A stretch of DNA of 37,116 nt, taken from Nitrososphaerales archaeon (GTDB lineage: Archaea > Thermoproteota > Nitrososphaeria > Nitrososphaerales > CADDZS01). The number at the start of each line of letters is the position of its first letter. Position 1 is the first letter of the stretch. The stretch lies in assembly GCA_030038075.1 (NCBI GenBank), contig JASHPO010000142.1, forward strand, positions 1-37,116, read 5' to 3'. The notes beneath the pieces were generated by a model. The model saw only the letters and a list, made by a program, of their open reading frames with translations, was not told where the DNA came from and did not search any database. Positions 33,974-37,116 of this stretch are shown here, in pieces. Made by a program: the position numbers and the translations under genes.

Positions 33974-34453
33974 GTGGATAAATTAGGTCATCTGAATGAG
34001 GTATTTGATCCAAACGTTGCGGTCCTGGCTGCTACAGCAATAATTCGAGACGCCAAAATATTGCTTGTGCGCGAAGAAGCTGAACCTTATAACAGACGCT
34101 GGGTCCTGCCTCAGGGCTATGTCAAGAACAATGAGACTCTTTCTGATGCAGCAAGACGCGAAGTTAGGGAAGAATTGGGTGTTGAAGTAGATATTCTAAA
34201 CCTAGTAGGAATTTACGAGGACTTTAAGCAAGAGGAGGGACAACCCATTTTGCACTACGTGATTGTTTGCTTTTTGGCCAGGATCAGTGACAGGGAAGAA
34301 GTAAAAGCTACTTCTGAGGTTATCGATTCCCTTTGGATAGATCCAGATAGCAATCGAAGTGGTTCACCGATGATCATTCAAAGGATGTTGAGGGACGTCT
34401 CGAAGGTAGCCAAGAAGAGGAAATTCTTGCCGAGATACCGATTTGGCACTTGA
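33974..34453 (+). CDS. Nudix hydrolase
   Basis: This 159-residue protein has a complete Nudix box, GYVKNNETLSDAARREVREE followed by LGV. G48, E54 and R62-E63 with E66-E67 fit the pattern G-x5-E-x7-RE-x2-EE-x-G. Nudix enzymes hydrolyse nucleoside diphosphates linked to another moiety, using Mg2+ held by the Glu residues. The substrate (for example ADP-ribose, NADH or an oxidised nucleotide) cannot be read from sequence. It starts with GTG and has its own promoter with the palindrome. Confidence 0.93.
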   Translation: MDKLGHLNEVFDPNVAVLAATAIIRDAKILLVREEAEPYNRRWVLPQGYVKNNETLSDAARREVREELGVEVDILNLVGIYEDFKQEEGQPILHYVIVCFLARISDREEVKATSEVIDSLWIDPDSNRSGSPMIIQRMLRDVSKVAKKRKFLPRYRFGT

Positions 34454-34810
34454 AGATGGGAAACCTGCTACTAGATAGCCTACACCTAACCTTGCTCGCC
34501 CTGAATGCACTTGTCCTCGTGTAGTCGGATACCTATGTCCCTCTAAGAGTAATACGGGCTCTCTCCGTGCAAGAAAGAGGAAGTCAAAGAATGCTCGCTA
34601 GCTTATAGAGTCAATCAAGATTTGTCGAGAGTAAGGATGCCAAACAAATACGCGAATTTCTCTATGGCACTGACCCCAAGGTAGTCATGATCCAGCGCAC
34701 ACACGTCCTAAACTGCTATTCATCCGCAACAAAGCATTACAACAGAATCAAGGAGACAAGAGGATCAAATGTAGCGATCGTTGCGGCTGCGCTATTCTTG
34801 GAATCTGAAG
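34454..34810. other. Intergenic stretch with possible gene remnant
   Basis: No RNA gene or palindromic site is seen. An open frame from about 34609, without a start until ATG 34687, reads on to 34893 (SKDAKQIREFLYGTDPKVV then MIQRTHVLNCYSSATKHYNR, later SNVAIVAAALFLESEAKI). It has a protein-like composition but no recognised family and overlaps the convergent Bat-type gene by 83 bases. It may be a remnant of a lost gene or a chance ORF. Confidence 0.3.
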
Positions 34811-35464
34811 CTAAGATTCATTCAGCACTTCGGTTAGCAAACGTCTTTCTGCCTTGCGTCTATGAGCTACCCATGTCGATTTCGCGAGATTAGCTCTTCG
34901 CGCGATCTCCTCTGAGCTGATCTTTCTCGGTCTGTCGTAATACCCGAGTTCGTAAGCCTTTATTAGAACACCGCGTTGTTTTTCGGTCAGGCGTTGAAGC
35001 GGCGAGCTTGGAGAGAATTTTGCATCCATCAACGACACCATCTTGAATTTCAATTTTGACATCTCAAGCGATCTCAAGACTCCCTTCATCTGTTTTGTGG
35101 TTCCGAGAAAACTGACCTTCAGCTTGCCATCCTTGACTTCTAATGGTGTAGAAAGATATGATCCAGACGTTAGCTGACTAAGGAAGCTCGGTCGCTTTCG
35201 TCCGGGGAGAGCGCTGATTTTGATAAAGTAAGTGTAAACTCCCTTGTCTTTTTCGAGAAGTTCAGATTCGAACTTGGCGTTACGGGAACCGGAAAACACG
35301 TCCCTTATCCTTGGTGGCTCATCGCCAAAATCCACTCTTACCAGTGCCGAGAACTCGGCTGGCTCAAGCCTCAGTATGTGGATTATTTCGAATGATGAAA
35401 GCCTTCGAAGATCGGAACTCGTGCCCAGCTCATCCAATGGAAACTCCACTATGAGCCTGCGCAT
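34811..35464 (-). CDS. Bat-type HTH_10 transcription regulator
   Basis: This 217-residue archaeal regulator has an N-terminal domain of the Bat-associated type and a C-terminal HTH_10 domain (about residues 157-212). The latter reads LTEKQRGVLIKAYELGYYDR, then ISSEEIARRANLAKSTWVAH and RRKAERRL. Such proteins control genes in response to redox, light or metabolites in archaea. The TATA-like CTATTTATT on the minus strand lies about 25 bases before the ATG. The gene is divergent from the MFS transporter, 71 bases apart, so the transporter is the most likely target. Confidence 0.9.
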   Translation of the reverse strand: MRRLIVEFPLDELGTSSDLRRLSSFEIIHILRLEPAEFSALVRVDFGDEPPRIRDVFSGSRNAKFESELLEKDKGVYTYFIKISALPGRKRPSFLSQLTSGSYLSTPLEVKDGKLKVSFLGTTKQMKGVLRSLEMSKLKFKMVSLMDAKFSPSSPLQRLTEKQRGVLIKAYELGYYDRPRKISSEEIARRANLAKSTWVAHRRKAERRLLTEVLNES

Positions 35465-35508
35465 AATTACCCACGCTCTTCAGGAATAAATAGAGCTTTG
35501 TCAGGAGA

Positions 35509-35520
35509 CGCACCTGTGCG
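35509..35520. promoter_or_regulatory. Short inverted repeat in the Bat/MFS divergent promoter
   Basis: CGCAC-CT-GTGCG is a perfect 5-bp inverted repeat with a 2-base spacer, ending 15 bases before the MFS ATG. Together with the A/T-rich GAATAAATAGA (35482-35492), which can serve as TATA region on both strands, it is placed as an operator for the divergent pair. Confidence 0.4.
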
Positions 35521-35535
35521 CCAGCACGTTAATCC

Positions 35536-37050
35536 ATGGAGAGCTCCCATTGCATAACGCGAGAAAGACCTATAATGGCAGAAGCCACAAAGAAGATTCT
35601 CCCAAGCACTAAAGACCAGACCTTCGATCGAGCGTATGCTAACAGATCGCTGATACTACTGTCCCTGATTAGCGCTTTCATATTGTATATTGATACCATG
35701 CTGACTCCTGCCCTACCGAAGATAGTTTCGGAGTACAAGGTGAGCATAGATCAAGCGAGCTTAATCATTTCGCTATACACAGTTTCCGGCGTCGCGGTAA
35801 TTCCAATCTTCGGAAAGCTCGGAGACATTTACGGAAAAAAACGCGTCATGATGTACATTCTGATAGCCTACATAATTGCAGCTACCATCACATCATTTGC
35901 TCCGACTTTCAATCTTGTCCTGATTTCGAGGTTTGTCCAGGGAGTCGGACTTGGCTTATTTGCTCTTTGCTTCAGTCTGGCGAGAGAGCAGTTTCCGAAA
36001 GAGCTGGTTCCTAGAGCGCAGGGGGTGATAAGCGCCGTTCAAGTCGCCGGCGGGGCGCTCGGGCTACTCGGAGGAGCGATAATAACGAGCAGGTACGGGT
36101 GGCAAGGGAACTATCACATTGCATTGCCGCTAATGGTTGTCCTTACAGTTTTGATATTCTTCTTAGTAAGAGAATCCCCGAACCTAAAGCCGGGTGTAAA
36201 ACTCGACTATATCGGTGCGGCTTGGCTCGGAGCCTCGCTCACAGCGATAGTGCTCGGGATTTCGGAAGGAACCACTTGGCGATGGACATCTGACCCCATC
36301 GTCGCGCTATTGCTGGGCGGTCTCGTATCGATAATCCCCCTAGCCCTGTACGAGAGAAGACTCGCTGAGCCCGTACTGGATTTGAAGCTACTCCGGCAGA
36401 GGAATCTAATGGTAGCAAACCTGCTCATAATTTCATACGGGCTGTCTCTCGGAATGGCATTCCAGACTCTTGTTTACGCCATGGAGCTGCCGCCTCCTAG
36501 TGGTTTTGGAATTGGAATTACGGAAATCGGAGTATATCTCTTGCCGCTCGTCGTCATCATTCTGCCTGTGGCTTTGGGTGTGGGTGCAGCGATTCCAAAA
36601 TACGGCGTGAAACCCTTCCTTTACATTGGGTCAATTCTTGCAGCCTCGGCATTTCTTTTGCTATCTACTTACACAAGTTCTGAGCAAATAGAAGTTTACC
36701 TTATTGTGTACGCCTTCGGTTCGGGAATGCTGACAGTCTCGATACAGAACCTCCTTGTCCTGTCCATACGGAAAAGCGAGATGGCCTTAGGGACAGCGCT
36801 GAACACGGATTTCAGATATATTGGCCAGTCCCTGGGGGCTCCGATTGCTGGGGCGATTCTTTCAACCTTCGTCCGTAGCTACACGATTAGCGGGCATGTT
36901 CTTTCGCTGCCAACCAGAACTGCATTTCAGTACTGCTTTTACACGTCGGTGGTCGCGTTCATGGTTGTAGGGTTGCTTGTGATATTTGCGAGGGAGGTGA
37001 TAGGAAAGAAAACAGATCTGCGTGTTGCGCAAGACTTGGCGAGATCTTGA
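35536..37050 (+). CDS. MFS drug/metabolite exporter (DHA2-type)
   Basis: This 504-residue membrane protein has about 14 hydrophobic segments, as in the drug:H+ antiporter-2 branch (EmrB/QacA). Motif A is GKLGDIYGKKR (about residues 93-103), and an RFVQGVGLGLF segment matches motif B. A middle loop (LYERRLAEPVLDLKLLRQRN) is typical of the 14-TM group. It likely exports a toxic compound using the proton gradient; the substrate is not known. The start may be ATG 35536 or ATG 35575 (MAEATKK). Divergent transcription from the Bat-type regulator suggests ligand-controlled expression. Confidence 0.9.
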   Translation: MESSHCITRERPIMAEATKKILPSTKDQTFDRAYANRSLILLSLISAFILYIDTMLTPALPKIVSEYKVSIDQASLIISLYTVSGVAVIPIFGKLGDIYGKKRVMMYILIAYIIAATITSFAPTFNLVLISRFVQGVGLGLFALCFSLAREQFPKELVPRAQGVISAVQVAGGALGLLGGAIITSRYGWQGNYHIALPLMVVLTVLIFFLVRESPNLKPGVKLDYIGAAWLGASLTAIVLGISEGTTWRWTSDPIVALLLGGLVSIIPLALYERRLAEPVLDLKLLRQRNLMVANLLIISYGLSLGMAFQTLVYAMELPPPSGFGIGITEIGVYLLPLVVIILPVALGVGAAIPKYGVKPFLYIGSILAASAFLLLSTYTSSEQIEVYLIVYAFGSGMLTVSIQNLLVLSIRKSEMALGTALNTDFRYIGQSLGAPIAGAILSTFVRSYTISGHVLSLPTRTAFQYCFYTSVVAFMVVGLLVIFAREVIGKKTDLRVAQDLARS

Positions 37051-37116
37051 ACGTTGATTCGATTGCGATTCGTCAGCTTGTATCTTTGTACCTTGTTCTT
37101 TCGATTATTTTTCGAT

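Overview
This window is archaeal chromosome with moderate G+C. The evidence is a TFB transcription factor, a group II chaperonin (thermosome), archaeal uL14, ABCE1/Rli1 and a Bat-type HTH_10 regulator. Many genes begin with TTG or GTG, often about 25-30 bases after a TATA-like box, which suggests leaderless mRNAs. FtsZ keeps the canonical GTP-binding and T7 motifs. A Thermoproteota-type (TACK) archaeon, perhaps a non-ammonia-oxidising relative of Nitrososphaeria or Bathyarchaeia, is my best guess, but the phylum is inference and not secure.

Layout. 1-3629: end of a DUF4129/MoxR/DUF58 membrane operon. 3770-8617: a metallophosphoesterase, an unknown helical protein, a large zinc-ribbon/cyclase-like/STAND ATPase, an unknown protein and a tiny zinc ribbon. 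8701-12224 (minus): ribosomal protein uL14 followed by two tandem MutS-like ATPases. 12502-16216: thermosome, a PhoU/DUF47-like protein and FtsZ. 16308-22454 (minus): enolase, a small zinc protein, TFB, then an operon of two unknown proteins and ABCE1. 23133-30560: a six-gene membrane complex of the Hyf/complex I superfamily whose large subunit has lost all four [NiFe]-binding cysteines. 30596-34453: a redox/metal-stress cluster with a universal stress protein, two ChrB N-domain proteins, a frameshifted Dps-like gene, a Rieske protein, a small zinc protein and a Nudix hydrolase. 34811-37050: a Bat-type regulator divergent from an MFS exporter.

The main finding is a 16-bp palindrome, TGTAAC-N4-GTTACA. 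It occurs 14 times, eight of them perfect in both half-sites. Thirteen copies lie between genes. The fourteenth (22470) falls inside an ORF only if an unlikely upstream start is used. Copies sit in front of genes of unrelated function: thermosome (two copies), ftsZ (two copies), enolase, TFB, the ABCE1 operon, the Hyf-like operon, the Dps-like gene, Nudix and others. In about eight cases a TATA-like box follows within 0-4 bases. This looks like the site of an undescribed global regulator, or a lineage-specific core promoter element. No gene in the window is clearly its binding protein.

Other points of interest are the uL14/MutS-like operon, the Ehr-type complex with its fused ferredoxin-NuoB subunit, and the degenerate cyclase-STAND protein. 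No rRNA, tRNA, CRISPR array or insertion sequence was recognised.
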